64,000 nucleotides of DNA from assembly GCF_029917005.1 (NCBI RefSeq), contig NZ_CP123967.1, positions 744,001 through 808,000 of the forward strand, written 5' to 3'. Positions 37,464 through 47,579 of this stretch are shown here, piece after piece (within the stretch, counting starts at the first letter, position 1; every line of letters begins with the position of its first letter). Below the pieces are notes generated by a model, which ran no database searches, was not told where the DNA came from, and worked only from the letters and a program-made list of their open reading frames with translations. The stretch is from Tessaracoccus lacteus. Its GTDB lineage: Bacteria; Actinomycetota; Actinomycetes; Propionibacteriales; Propionibacteriaceae. The translations under genes and the position numbers were made by a program.

Positions 37464-37972
37464 GCTGGGTCGAACGCGTCGAATCGGCGCGGGCCGACGG
37501 CCACACCTTCCTGCTGGACCTCACCGCGGTCGACGAGGTGGGCTCCTCCGATGAGATCCGCGTCATCGCACGCCTCCTCGACCCCGTCGGCGGCGGGATC
37601 GTCACCCTCGACGAGGCTGTGGACCGTGGCGACGCGAGGCTGCCGTCGATCGCGCACCTCCTCCCAGCGGCGGGGTGGCTGCAACGACAGGTGCACGACC
37701 TCTTCGGCGTGACATTCGACGGTGCTGACAACCGGCCACTGATCTACCACGGCGACGTCGCGGCCCCCCTGCGCAAGGACGTGCTGCTCGAGCAGCGGCA
37801 GACCACGAGCTGGCCCGGGGGCCTGGAGCCTGGCGAGCGCGGCAGCTCGCCCAGCCGACGCAAGCTCGTCCCGCCGGGCGTCCCCGATCCCGCCGTGCTG
37901 GCCGCTCCGGACTCCACGGCGGCGGACATCGCGGTGTCCGCGACGGGTGCCCGCGTCCGGAGGTCGCGATGA
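37460..37972 (+). CDS. NuoC-like (30-kDa subunit) protein
   Basis: 170 residues, the second gene of the orphan cluster. The segment WLQRQVHDLFGVTFDGADNRPLIYHGD matches the signature region of NuoC and hydrogenase-3 component G. The frame is open to 37394, but ATG 37460 overlaps the preceding stop by four bases and is preferred. The C-terminal 60 residues are low-complexity and not recognisable. It is more diverged than the NuoC at 10417. Assignment depends on one motif plus context. Confidence 0.68.
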   Translation: MSWVERVESARADGHTFLLDLTAVDEVGSSDEIRVIARLLDPVGGGIVTLDEAVDRGDARLPSIAHLLPAAGWLQRQVHDLFGVTFDGADNRPLIYHGDVAAPLRKDVLLEQRQTTSWPGGLEPGERGSSPSRRKLVPPGVPDPAVLAAPDSTAADIAVSATGARVRRSR

Positions 37973-38283
37973 TCCACGGCTCCATCCAGCTGGTCGAGGA
38001 CCTGTGCACGTCCTGCATGATCTGCGCTCGCGAATGCCCCACGTGGTGCATCTCGCTCACGTCGCATCAGGAGCAGACGATCCCTGCCCCCGGCGCCCGA
38101 CCCCGCACCCACAACGTGCTCGACACGTTCGAGATCGACTGGTCGCTGTGCATGTACTGCGGCGTCTGTATCGAGCAGTGCCCCACGGACGCGCTGGAGT
38201 GGGCTGGCGCCCACGTCGCCCCCGCGTCCTCGCTCGCCGAACTTGCCCACGGCAGGGAGCGGCTCGGCGGAGGCGGTGCGTAG
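37969..38283 (+). CDS. NuoI-like two-cluster [4Fe-4S] ferredoxin
   Basis: Ferredoxin-type protein of 104 residues. Cluster ligands are Cys 13, 16, 19, 23 (CTSCMICARECP) and Cys 61, 64, 67, 71 (CMYCGVCIEQCP), exactly the NuoI pattern. The 30-residue insert between the motifs is NuoI-like. ATGA overlap with the NuoC-like gene. It would carry electrons to the NuoB-like subunit. The mannosyltransferase gene starts inside its last codons. Confidence 0.85.
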   Translation: MIHGSIQLVEDLCTSCMICARECPTWCISLTSHQEQTIPAPGARPRTHNVLDTFEIDWSLCMYCGVCIEQCPTDALEWAGAHVAPASSLAELAHGRERLGGGGA

Positions 38284-39784
38284 CGTCGCGGCCCGGGCGT
38301 GGGAGGACCTGAGGCTGGCCGCCTCGACCCGCGCGGTGTGGGTCGGTTTCCTCGGCAGCCTCGGCATCCTGCTCGGATCGCTGAGCCCCGCGTACCTGCC
38401 GCAGGCCTCGCCCATCTGGGATGTGCTGCGCGACCTCGGCATCGACGGCGCCACCACCAAGTGGGTCGGCACGATCGCGACGCTCGTCGGCCTGTCGCTG
38501 CTGCTGGAGTCCTGGTTCCGGCTGCGCCCCGCGCGGCGACGGGCCGCCGGCGCGCCGCAGCTGCGCCACTGGGCGGTGCTGGCCATCATCTCGGCTCCGA
38601 TGCTGGTCGGGCCGCCGATCTTCTCGCACGACGCCTACTCATATGCCGCCCACGGCTGGCTGATCCACAACGGGCTGAACCCCTACCAGGTGGGGCCAGG
38701 CATCCTGCCCGGTTACTTCGCGGACCAGGTGGCGTGGGTGTGGCGTGAGACCACTGCCCCGTACGGCCCGCTCGCGCTGTGGATGAGCCACGGCATCGTG
38801 AACCTCGCCAGCTTCGACCCCTACCTGTCGGCCGTGCTGATGCGTGTGCCGGCGCTGATCGGGGTCATCCTGATCGGTGTCACGGTGCCCCGGATCGCCA
38901 AGCGCGTCGGCGTCGATCCCGCGGCGGCAAGCTGGTTCGCCGTCCTCAACCCCATCCTGGTCATCGACTTCATCGGCGGTGCGCACAACGACGCCCAGAT
39001 GACCGGGCTGATGCTGGCGGGCATCCTCGTCACGATGCGGATGCGCCGCTGGTGGCTCGGGGCGATCATCGTGGGCGTCGCCGCCTCCATCAAGCAGCCG
39101 GCCTTCCTGGTGGCCGTCGCGCTGCCGTTCCTCGTCGCACCCTGGACGTCCTGGCGGCCACGCGCCGTCGCGTGGGCCGCGCTGCGGGCCCTGTCGTCGC
39201 TGGCCGTCGCGGTGGCAGTGTTCGCCGGTATCTCGGTCGTCTCGGGGCTCGGGTTTGGCTGGATCAACGCCATCAACGTGCCCGGCATGGTCGACACGGT
39301 CTCCCCGTTCACGGTCGTCGGCTACCTGATCCAGCTACCCGTCAACTGGATCACCGGCGACCCGACGGGCCGCGCCGCCGTCGTGGCGCTCAAGGGCATC
39401 GGCTCGGTGATGTCGGTGCTCGGCATCGTGTACTTCGCGTTCCGGCACCTCGGCCGGCGGCCGCTGCACTTCATGAGCTACTCGTTCATCTGGTTCGCGC
39501 TGTGCGTGCCGGCGCTGCACTCCTGGTATCTGCTGTGGGGCGCCGTCCTGCTGCCGATGACGAAGCCGTCGACCAGGGCCCTGCGGGGAGCCATCGTGGC
39601 CACCGTCGTCCTGCTCGGGTTCAACGCGATGAACTTCGGCATCCGCAACGGGGCATGGATGATGGTGCTGATCCTGTTCGGTGCCGCCTACTGGACCATG
39701 CACACGCACGAGCTGAGCCAGCCGATGGATGCCGACGACGACGGACCCCGGCCGCGCGAGAAGGATCAGGCGCCGACGGCGTAG
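38276..39784 (+). CDS. mptB: Polyprenol-phosphomannose-dependent alpha-1,6-mannosyltransferase (MptB-like)
   Basis: Membrane glycosyltransferase of the GT-C type with about 12 helices and roughly 502 residues. After the first helices comes FSHDAYSYAAHGWLIHNGLNPY, whose acidic residue in the first large loop is the expected catalytic site, followed by AWVWRETTAPYGPLALW. Relatives build the mannan backbone of lipomannan in actinobacteria. Start is uncertain: GTG 38276 overlaps the ferredoxin stop; TTG 38243 is an upstream alternative. The last 19 bases overlap the convergent exonuclease gene. Confidence 0.82.
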   Translation: MRSVAARAWEDLRLAASTRAVWVGFLGSLGILLGSLSPAYLPQASPIWDVLRDLGIDGATTKWVGTIATLVGLSLLLESWFRLRPARRRAAGAPQLRHWAVLAIISAPMLVGPPIFSHDAYSYAAHGWLIHNGLNPYQVGPGILPGYFADQVAWVWRETTAPYGPLALWMSHGIVNLASFDPYLSAVLMRVPALIGVILIGVTVPRIAKRVGVDPAAASWFAVLNPILVIDFIGGAHNDAQMTGLMLAGILVTMRMRRWWLGAIIVGVAASIKQPAFLVAVALPFLVAPWTSWRPRAVAWAALRALSSLAVAVAVFAGISVVSGLGFGWINAINVPGMVDTVSPFTVVGYLIQLPVNWITGDPTGRAAVVALKGIGSVMSVLGIVYFAFRHLGRRPLHFMSYSFIWFALCVPALHSWYLLWGAVLLPMTKPSTRALRGAIVATVVLLGFNAMNFGIRNGAWMMVLILFGAAYWTMHTHELSQPMDADDDGPRPREKDQAPTA

Positions 39785-40656
39785 TCCACGACGACGGGGC
39801 AGTGGTCCGAGATCCGCTCCTCGTAGCTGGCCTCGCGCCCGGAGAACGCGTGCGTCGCCGACCTGGCCAGCGCGGGGGAGGCCAGATGGTAGTCGATCCG
39901 CCAGCCCGCGTCGTTGGCGAAGGCCTGCCCGCGCCATGACCACCACGAGTACGGCCCGTCGGCGCCAGGGTGGAGCGCGCGGACCACGTCGACAAGGGTG
40001 CGGGGGCCCGTGATGGAGCCGAACCAGTCGCGCTCCTCAGGCAGGAAGCCCTCGGACTTCTGGTTGGTGCGCCAGTTACGCAGGTCCTGCTTCGTGTGCG
40101 CGACGTTGAAGTCGCCCATCACGACGAACTCGCGGCCCTCGGCGGCCGAGCGTCGGCGGGAGACGGTCAGAAGCCGGGCCAGCCCTCGCATGAAGCGCAT
40201 CTTGCGGTCGTACTTCTCCTGTGAGTTGTCCTCGTAGGGCCAGGCGGCCCCCTTCGGGAGGTACAGCGACGCGACGGTCAGCGGGGTGTCGGACAAGTCG
40301 ACCTCGACGTAGCGGCCCTCTCTGGCGAACGGCGCGAGGTCGCGGCTCACGAGGCGGTCGACCTCGATGTGTTCCTGGGACCCGTGCGGGTCGATGGTCG
40401 TCACGGTCCCGCCGAGCGTCCTCACAGCGGTCGGGATCTCGCGGGTCAGGACCGCCACGCCGTTGCGGCCGGCCAGCGTGCCGGTGTCCAGCGTCGCGTG
40501 GTAGCCGGCGAAGGCCTCCAGCGGCAGGTCGTCGGCCCGGCAGCGGACCTCCTGCAGGGCGATGATGTCGGCGTTCGTCTGCGCCCACCAGGGGGCGAAG
40601 CCGCGCCGCAGCGCGGCCCGGATGCCGTTGACGTTGTGCGTGCCGATGCGCCTCAC
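39766..40656 (-). CDS. xth: Exodeoxyribonuclease III / AP endonuclease
   Basis: Metal-dependent exonuclease/AP endonuclease of the endonuclease-exonuclease-phosphatase family, 296 residues. Motifs in order: THNVNGIRAA at the start, LQEVRC with the metal-binding glutamate, GDFNVAHTKQDL, and the terminal SDHCPVVVDY with the catalytic Asp-His pair. GTG 40656 is preferred because GGAGGT lies 6 bp upstream and it overlaps the GNAT stop as GTGA. The much longer open frame upstream is antisense of the acetyltransferase gene. Confidence 0.92.
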   Translation of the reverse strand: MRRIGTHNVNGIRAALRRGFAPWWAQTNADIIALQEVRCRADDLPLEAFAGYHATLDTGTLAGRNGVAVLTREIPTAVRTLGGTVTTIDPHGSQEHIEVDRLVSRDLAPFAREGRYVEVDLSDTPLTVASLYLPKGAAWPYEDNSQEKYDRKMRFMRGLARLLTVSRRRSAAEGREFVVMGDFNVAHTKQDLRNWRTNQKSEGFLPEERDWFGSITGPRTLVDVVRALHPGADGPYSWWSWRGQAFANDAGWRIDYHLASPALARSATHAFSGREASYEERISDHCPVVVDYAVGA

Positions 40657-41180
40657 CAGGAGACCTCCAGCGTCGCGGCGGGCCAGGGATCGGTCGCCAG
40701 GCGGCCGTAGGTCAGCACGTCGACCCGCTGTCCGTCGATCAGGAACTTGCCCCGCTCCCGGCCTTCGCGGATGAATCCGGCCCGGCCGGCGACGTTGCCG
40801 GACAGCGGGTTGTCGGCCCGGTGACCGAGTTCGAGGCGTTCGCAGCCGCCTGCCGACAGCGCCCAGTTGGCGACCGCCGTCGCGCACGTCGAGGCCCAGC
40901 CGCGGCCGCGGTGGGACGCGTTGGTCCAGTACCAGAACCAGCCCACCCGGTTGACCGCGTCGAGAGTCACGCACACCAGCCCGACGAGGCGGTCCCCGTC
41001 GCAGATGGCGAACGGGTGCTGGCGCTCATCGTCGATCAGCCCGGACAGGTAGGCCTCGGCCTCAGCCAGCGACGTCACCGTGCCCTGGCGGGACATCGAC
41101 GGGTCGGACCCGAAGGCGTCGAGCGTGGCGGCCGCGTCGGAGAGTCGCACCGGCCGCAGGGTCAGCTGTGGATCTGTCAT
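40653..41180 (-). CDS. GNAT family N-acetyltransferase
   Basis: 175 residues, RimJ/RimL-like. The acetyl-CoA loop region is HRGRGWASTCATAVANWAL, and the C-terminal stretch RLELGHRADNPLSGNVAGRAGFIREG is typical of ribosomal-protein or amino-acid acetyltransferases of this branch. ATG 41180 begins MTDPQLTLRPVRLSDAA, the usual N-terminus. It is coupled to the exonuclease by a GTGA overlap. Substrate unknown. Confidence 0.85.
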   Translation of the reverse strand: MTDPQLTLRPVRLSDAAATLDAFGSDPSMSRQGTVTSLAEAEAYLSGLIDDERQHPFAICDGDRLVGLVCVTLDAVNRVGWFWYWTNASHRGRGWASTCATAVANWALSAGGCERLELGHRADNPLSGNVAGRAGFIREGRERGKFLIDGQRVDVLTYGRLATDPWPAATLEVSW

Positions 41181-41311
41181 CAAGACCTGCCTGGGGATCG
41201 GGGCATGGAACACAGGCAGGCTAGCAGTGCGGGAACAACAGCGGTGTGGTTTGGGCCGGGCGCTACGATTTGAGAGCCTGTAAGACCCCATCCACACCTG
41301 GAGCCGTAATC

Positions 41312-44029
<2,718 letters not shown>

Positions 44030-44071
44030 GCCGCGGCCCCTCGTCGACGGTCGTGTCGGCTTGGTCTCCGT

Positions 44072-44140
44072 GCACAAGAATGCCTATGCGGGGGTTGCTG
44101 CGCCTATGTTGCAGCGGTCCCGACATACGCATTCTTGTGC
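44072..44140. repeat. Family B hairpin element, copy 1
   Basis: 69-bp element with perfect 12-bp terminal inverted repeats (GCACAAGAATGC at 44072-44083, inverse at 44129-44140). An inner GCTGC/GCAGC hairpin encloses the loop GCCTATGTT. Copy 2 is exactly the same length 144 bp away. It lies in the convergent gap between the P-type ATPase and yajQ. Confidence 0.9.
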
Positions 44141-44215
44141 TGAAAAAGGGGGCGGGGTCGAAGCAGCGGGCGGAGGCGGGTGGTGTGACGTTCCCCTGTC
44201 CGGCTCGACTCCCAC

Positions 44216-44284
44216 GCACAACAATGCCTATTTCGGCGTTGCTGCGCCTATATTGCAGCGGCCCCGGAATAGGCATTGTTGTGC
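44216..44284. repeat. Family B hairpin element, copy 2
   Basis: 69 bp with 16-bp perfect terminal arms (GCACAACAATGCCTAT, inverse at 44269-44284) that extend to about 21 bp with one mismatch. The inner hairpin is GCTGC GCCTATATT GCAGC. Differences from copy 1 in one arm (AAGAAT to AACAAT) are matched in the other arm (ATTCTT to ATTGTT), which is compensatory change preserving pairing. Confidence 0.92.
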
Positions 44285-44305
44285 GGAGAAGGGGCGACGG
44301 GTTGG

Positions 44306-44363
44306 GGCAGGGCACGTGGGCGGGCGCAGGGCACGTGGGCGGGCGCAGGGCACGTGGGCGGGC
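44306..44363. repeat. 19-bp tandem repeat, three units
   Basis: GCGCAGGGCACGTGGGCGG is repeated in direct orientation; CACGTG occurs at 44313, 44332 and 44351, exactly 19 bp apart. The first unit is slightly different at its left end. Between this and 44550 the sequence is GC-rich with no gene, and I see nothing definite in it. The whole 44030-44699 gap has no credible coding sequence. Confidence 0.85.
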
Positions 44364-44550
44364 GGCGGGGAGCCGGGGACGGGCTCAGTGGGCCGGGGCA
44401 GGGGCTTCGGTCTGCTCTGGAGCTGGAGGTCGGCGGTGACCTCGGCCTTCTTCGGCAGTCAGATGCGGCCCTCGTTACGCGCTGCGGTCAGCTCTGACCG
44501 GGGGGTCGCGCTGGCCCCGCCCCATCACCGCCGGCGCCAGCGAGAGAACC

Positions 44551-44630
44551 CACACGCCAACGATATGCACAGACGCCAACGGTATTCGCGCGAATAGCGT
44601 TGGCGTCGGTGACTTTCGTTGGCGTCTGCG
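44551..44630. repeat. Family A phased inverted-repeat element, copy 3
   Basis: The ACGCCAACG word occurs at 44553 (first base C) and 44572, 19 bp apart; the inverse CGTTGGCGTC occurs at 44598 and 44617, also 19 bp apart. Central bases are TATTCGCGCGAATA. This is the simplest two-plus-two form of the family. It lies 70 bp from the end of yajQ; 44631-44699 shows nothing else. Confidence 0.9.
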
Positions 44631-44699
44631 ACGGACGGCTGTCCTTGTCAGGCGGCTGGACTCGACGATGTACCCGTCAGGGCCGATGTGCGGGGTGCG

Positions 44700-45191
44700 T
44701 CAGCGGTAGTTGACGAACTGGACGGCGAAGTCGTAGTCCTGCTCCGTGATCAGCTTCTGGACGGCCTGCAGGTCATCGCGGCTCTTGGAGGAGACGCGCA
44801 GCTCTTCGCCCTGGATCTGCGCCTTCACGCCCTTAGGGCCCTCGTCGCGGATCAGCTTCGAGATCTTCTTCGCGTCCTCGGTCTTGATGCCCTGCTTGGT
44901 GGTCGCCGTGATCTTCCACAGCTTGCCGGACTGGCGCGGGTCGCCGGCGTCCAGAGCCTTGAGCGAGACCCCGCGGCGGATCAGTTTCGTCTGGAAGACG
45001 TCCAGGACGGCCTTGACGCGCTCCTCAGAGACGGCCTGCATCTCGATGGCCTCGCCCGACCAGGCGATCCTCGCGTCGGTGTTCTTGAAGTCGAAGCGCT
45101 GGCCAACCTCGCGCGCGGCCTGGCCGAGCGCGTTGTCGACCTCCTGTCGGTCGACCTTGCTCACCACGTCGAAAGAGCTGTCAGAAGCCAT
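44700..45191 (-). CDS. yajQ: YajQ family nucleotide-binding protein
   Basis: 163 residues, normal length. [21 protein letters not shown] at the N-terminus and the [18 protein letters not shown] segment near the C-terminus are hallmarks of the family. Members bind nucleotides and, in some bacteria, cyclic di-GMP; the role in actinobacteria is not established. The ATG at 45191 follows GGGAGGA. Divergent from tRNA-Tyr. Confidence 0.95.
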   Translation of the reverse strand: MASDSSFDVVSKVDRQEVDNALGQAAREVGQRFDFKNTDARIAWSGEAIEMQAVSEERVKAVLDVFQTKLIRRGVSLKALDAGDPRQSGKLWKITATTKQGIKTEDAKKISKLIRDEGPKGVKAQIQGEELRVSSKSRDDLQAVQKLITEQDYDFAVQFVNYR

Positions 45192-45282
45192 GGTTCATCC
45201 TCCCGGGATCGTGCGTCGGGGCCCATTCTGCCAGGGGTGGGCGACCTCCGCGGCGACGAGGACGGCGCTCGACGCGCCCGCT

Positions 45283-45312
45283 TTGCAGCCCCTGCGGAAG
45301 CCCTGCTAAGGT
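45283..45312 (+). promoter_or_regulatory. Probable promoter of tRNA-Tyr
   Basis: TTGCAG (45283-45288) and TAAGGT (45307-45312) with an 18-bp spacer lie 26 bp before the tRNA. The region between the divergent yajQ start and the tRNA has no gene. Confidence 0.6.
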
Positions 45313-45338
45313 TGTGCGTCGCCGGGGAATCCTGGCTT

Positions 45339-45424
45339 GGCAGGTTGCCCGAGTGGCCAAAGGGAGCGGTCTGTAAAACCGTCGGCGTAGTCCTACGTTG
45401 GTTCAAATCCAACACCTGCCACCA
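45339..45424 (+). tRNA. tRNA-Tyr (GTA)
   Basis: Seven-base acceptor stem GGCAGGT pairs with ACCTGCC; a long variable arm and anticodon GTA at 45373-45375 identify tyrosine tRNA. GGTTCAAATCC is the T arm. The 3' ACCA is encoded. Confidence 0.96.
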
Positions 45425-45453
45425 GGCCCCGGATCGGATGGATTCGGGGCCTG
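45423..45453 (+). terminator. Hairpin after tRNA-Tyr
   Basis: CAGGCCCCG (45423-45431) pairs perfectly with CGGGGCCTG (45445-45453) across a 13-base loop, overlapping the tRNA 3' end and followed by only a short T-containing stretch. A stop or attenuator before deoD is possible. Confidence 0.5.
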
Positions 45454-45484
45454 AGTCATTTCCGTCCGAGGAAAGGGGCCAACG

Positions 45485-46195
45485 ATGGCCACCCCGCACA
45501 TCTCCTGCGAGCCCGGCGACATCGCACCGCTCGTCATCATGCCCGGCGACCCGAAGCGTGCCGAGCGCATCGCCAGGACGCGCATGGACGACGCCCGCCT
45601 CGTCTCCGACGTCCGGGGCATCGGCGCCTGGACCGGCACCGTCGACGGCGTACCCATGACCGCCATGGCTTCCGGCATGGGTGTTCCCTCGCTGTCGATC
45701 TACGCCACAGAGCTCTTCACGCAGTACGGCGTGCGGCGGATCTGCCGCGTCGGCACTTGCGGTGGCATCTCGTCGACGGTGAAGGTGTCCGACGTCATCA
45801 TCGCGTCGGCCGCGCACACGAACTCCGCGGTCGCGACCATCGACCTGCCGGGCGTGACCCTGTCCCTGGCCCCGAGCTTCGACATGCTGCGCGGCGCCGT
45901 CGACCAGGCGCGGGCCGGCGGGTCGAGCGTCCACATCGGGCCGGTCTTCACCAGCGACTTCTTCTACAGTTCCCGCATGGACATCGTGCCCGCTCTCGAC
46001 AGGCTCGGCACCCTTGGCGTCGAGATGGAGGCCGCTGGCCTGTACGCCTGCGCCGCGGCCAACGGGGGAGAGGCGCTGGCGGTCATGACCGTGTCCGACC
46101 ACCTGGGGGACGGGTCCGGGGACCTGAGCGCCGAGGATCGCGAGACCCTGTTCCAGACAGCCCTTGAGGCCGCGATCGCCGGCCTGAAGGCGTAG
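45485..46195 (+). CDS. deoD: Purine nucleoside phosphorylase, DeoD type
   Basis: Cytosolic enzyme splitting purine nucleosides with phosphate, 236 residues, the usual hexameric-type length. IMPGDPKRAERIA supplies phosphate contacts, RICRVGTCGGISS is the core motif, and VEMEAAGLYACAA contains the ribose-binding glutamate. The usual catalytic SDH motif near the end is TVSDHL. ATG 45485 follows AAAGGGG. It stands alone between tRNA genes. Confidence 0.95.
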   Translation: MATPHISCEPGDIAPLVIMPGDPKRAERIARTRMDDARLVSDVRGIGAWTGTVDGVPMTAMASGMGVPSLSIYATELFTQYGVRRICRVGTCGGISSTVKVSDVIIASAAHTNSAVATIDLPGVTLSLAPSFDMLRGAVDQARAGGSSVHIGPVFTSDFFYSSRMDIVPALDRLGTLGVEMEAAGLYACAAANGGEALAVMTVSDHLGDGSGDLSAEDRETLFQTALEAAIAGLKA

Positions 46196-46207
46196 CAGGG
46201 CCCCGAT

Positions 46208-46236
46208 TTGGACCGCCGCGCAAACTCGTGTAAGTT
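46208..46236 (+). promoter_or_regulatory. Probable promoter of tRNA-Thr/tRNA-Met/rpmG
   Basis: TTGGAC (46208-46213), 17-bp spacer, TAAGTT (46231-46236); transcription would start near 46243, just before tRNA-Thr at 46250. One of the better promoter matches in the window. Likely serves both tRNAs and rpmG. Confidence 0.65.
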
Positions 46237-46249
46237 TGTGCGTCGGCTG

Positions 46250-46322
46250 GCCCCTATAGCTCAGTAGGCAGAGCGTCTCCATGGTAAGGAGAAGGTCTGC
46301 GGTTCGATTCCGCATGGGGGCT
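46250..46322 (+). tRNA. tRNA-Thr (GGT)
   Basis: Acceptor GCCCCTA pairs with TGGGGGC; anticodon stem TCTCC/GGAGA flanks loop ATGGTAA with anticodon GGT at 46283-46285. 73 bases, discriminator T. CCA not encoded. Confidence 0.96.
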
Positions 46323-46357
46323 CTGTTCCAGCCCGATCTCGGTCGGGAAGGAACGTC

Positions 46358-46430
46358 GACGGGGTAGCTCAGTCGGTAGAGCAAGCGGCTCATAATCGCT
46401 GTGTCGCGGGTTCAAGTCCCGCCCTCGTCA
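46358..46430 (+). tRNA. tRNA-Met (CAT)
   Basis: Acceptor GACGGGG pairs with CCTCGTC (one wobble); anticodon CAT at 46391-46393 in loop CTCATAA. The paired first base makes it an elongator rather than initiator form. 73 bases; CCA is not complete in the DNA. Confidence 0.93.
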
Positions 46431-46481
46431 CCGTCAGTGTCAACCGAGCGCTCAGCGCGACGCATAGCGAAGGAATGTGAA

Positions 46482-46652
46482 ATGGCCAAGAAGGGCGGGG
46501 ACATTCGTCCCAAGATCACGCTTGCCTGCACTGAGTGCAAGGAGCGCAACTACATCACCAAGAAGAACCGCCGCAACGATCCCGATCGTCTCGAGCTCAG
46601 CAAGTTCTGCCCGCGCTGCCGCCAGCACCAGGTGCACCGCGAGACCCGCTGA
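46482..46652 (+). CDS. rpmG: 50S ribosomal protein L33
   Basis: 56-residue large-subunit protein. The C-x-x-C pairs TECKE (CTEC) and CPRC mark the zinc-binding form. ATG 46482 follows AAGGAATG; the frame is open to 46401 but the extra residues are not L33. Position after tRNA-Thr and tRNA-Met is conserved in actinobacteria. Confidence 0.97.
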   Translation: MAKKGGDIRPKITLACTECKERNYITKKNRRNDPDRLELSKFCPRCRQHQVHRETR

Positions 46653-46665
46653 TCGCAGTCTTCCG

Positions 46666-46696
46666 GAAACGGCCGTCCCTGTGGGGCGGCCGTTTC
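46666..46696 (+). terminator. Terminator-like hairpin after rpmG
   Basis: GAAACGGCCG (46666-46675) pairs perfectly with CGGCCGTTTC (46687-46696) across an 11-base loop, 13 bp after the rpmG stop. The downstream arm ends in TTTCGCAT, a weak T tract. Confidence 0.65.
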
Positions 46697-46740
46697 GCAT
46701 GTCCGACGGCGTCGGCGTTGGGCGAACCTGCCGGCCGCAT

Positions 46741-46746
46741 TAGGCT
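46741..46746 (+). promoter_or_regulatory. Probable -10 box of the HadA-like gene, leaderless start
   Basis: TAGGCT ends 7 bp before ATG 46754, directly after the rpmG hairpin. It would restart transcription for the dehydratase-murB genes. Confidence 0.5.
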
Positions 46747-46753
46747 GGCACCC

Positions 46754-47179
46754 ATGCCGATCACAGCCGAGCACGTGGGCCGCACCTACCCCGACGCCCC
46801 CGTCTACGAGGTCAGCCGCGCCAAGATCGCGGAGTTCGCCCGAGCCCTTGGCGACGACAACCCCGCCTACTTCGCCGACAGTCCCATCGCCCCGCCGACG
46901 TTCGCCGCGGTCATCGCCGCGCACGCCTGGGAGGCGCTGTTCGGCGACCCGGACCTCGGCCTGGCCCTCAACCGCACGGTGCACGCCGACCAGTCCTTCG
47001 TGTTCCACCGGCCCCTGGCCGCCGGCGACGACGTCGTCGCGAAGCTCACGATCGAGAAGGTCCGAAACCGCGGCCCGCTCGACATCGTCACGATCCTCGT
47101 CGACCTCGTGGTCGACGGCGCAACGGCCTGCGAGGCCCGCTCCACCCTCATGCACACCCGGGAGACCGCCCATGCCTGA
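46754..47179 (+). CDS. HadA-like MaoC-family dehydratase subunit (UPF0336)
   Basis: 141 residues, a hot-dog-fold protein matching the N-terminal FAS1-like dehydratase family: VYEVSRAKIAEFARALGDDNPAYF then FVFHRPLAAGDDV. In mycobacteria HadA pairs with HadB as a 3-hydroxyacyl-ACP dehydratase; here the catalytic His/Asp set is in the next protein. Stop overlaps the partner start by 8 bp. The substrate is unknown in organisms without mycolic acids. Confidence 0.85.
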   Translation: MPITAEHVGRTYPDAPVYEVSRAKIAEFARALGDDNPAYFADSPIAPPTFAAVIAAHAWEALFGDPDLGLALNRTVHADQSFVFHRPLAAGDDVVAKLTIEKVRNRGPLDIVTILVDLVVDGATACEARSTLMHTRETAHA

Positions 47180-47579
47180 CATCGCCATCGGCGACGCGCT
47201 GCCCGAGCTGCGCATCAACGTCACCCGCTCGACGGTTGTGCGCTATTCCGGTGCGTCGACGGACTTCAACGAGATCCACTTCTCCGAGCGCCACGCGCTC
47301 GCCCTCGGCCTGCCCGGGGTGCTGGCCCACGGCATGTTCACGATGGGCGCGGGGCTGAGGATCGTCACCGACTGGATCGGCGACCCCGCCAGGGTCCTGA
47401 GCTACCAGGTCCGTTTCACGCGCCCCGTCGTCGTTCCCGACACCGACGAGGGCACCGACATCGTCTACACCGCCTCGGTCACCGACCTCGCCGACGGCGT
47501 CGCGAAGGTCGCCATCACCGCCACCTGCGGTGACGAGGCCGTGCTCGGCGCGGCCCGCGCGGAGGTGCGTGTTGATTGA
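47172..47579 (+). CDS. HadB-like MaoC-family (R)-hydratase/dehydratase subunit
   Basis: 135 residues. The hydratase-2 motif TDFNEIHFSERHALALGLPG has the catalytic Asp and His, followed by HGMFTMG. It is the active partner of the preceding subunit; together they would form a heterodimeric enoyl/3-hydroxyacyl thioester dehydratase. Overlaps murB at its 3' end, so the three genes are coupled. Placement between rpmG and murB is conserved across actinobacteria. Confidence 0.88.
   Translation: MPDIAIGDALPELRINVTRSTVVRYSGASTDFNEIHFSERHALALGLPGVLAHGMFTMGAGLRIVTDWIGDPARVLSYQVRFTRPVVVPDTDEGTDIVYTASVTDLADGVAKVAITATCGDEAVLGAARAEVRVD

Noticed and set aside
37059-38283. A NiFe hydrogenase operon
   Set aside because: No large subunit, maturation or nickel genes nearby, and the upstream neighbour is an unrelated helicase on the other strand.
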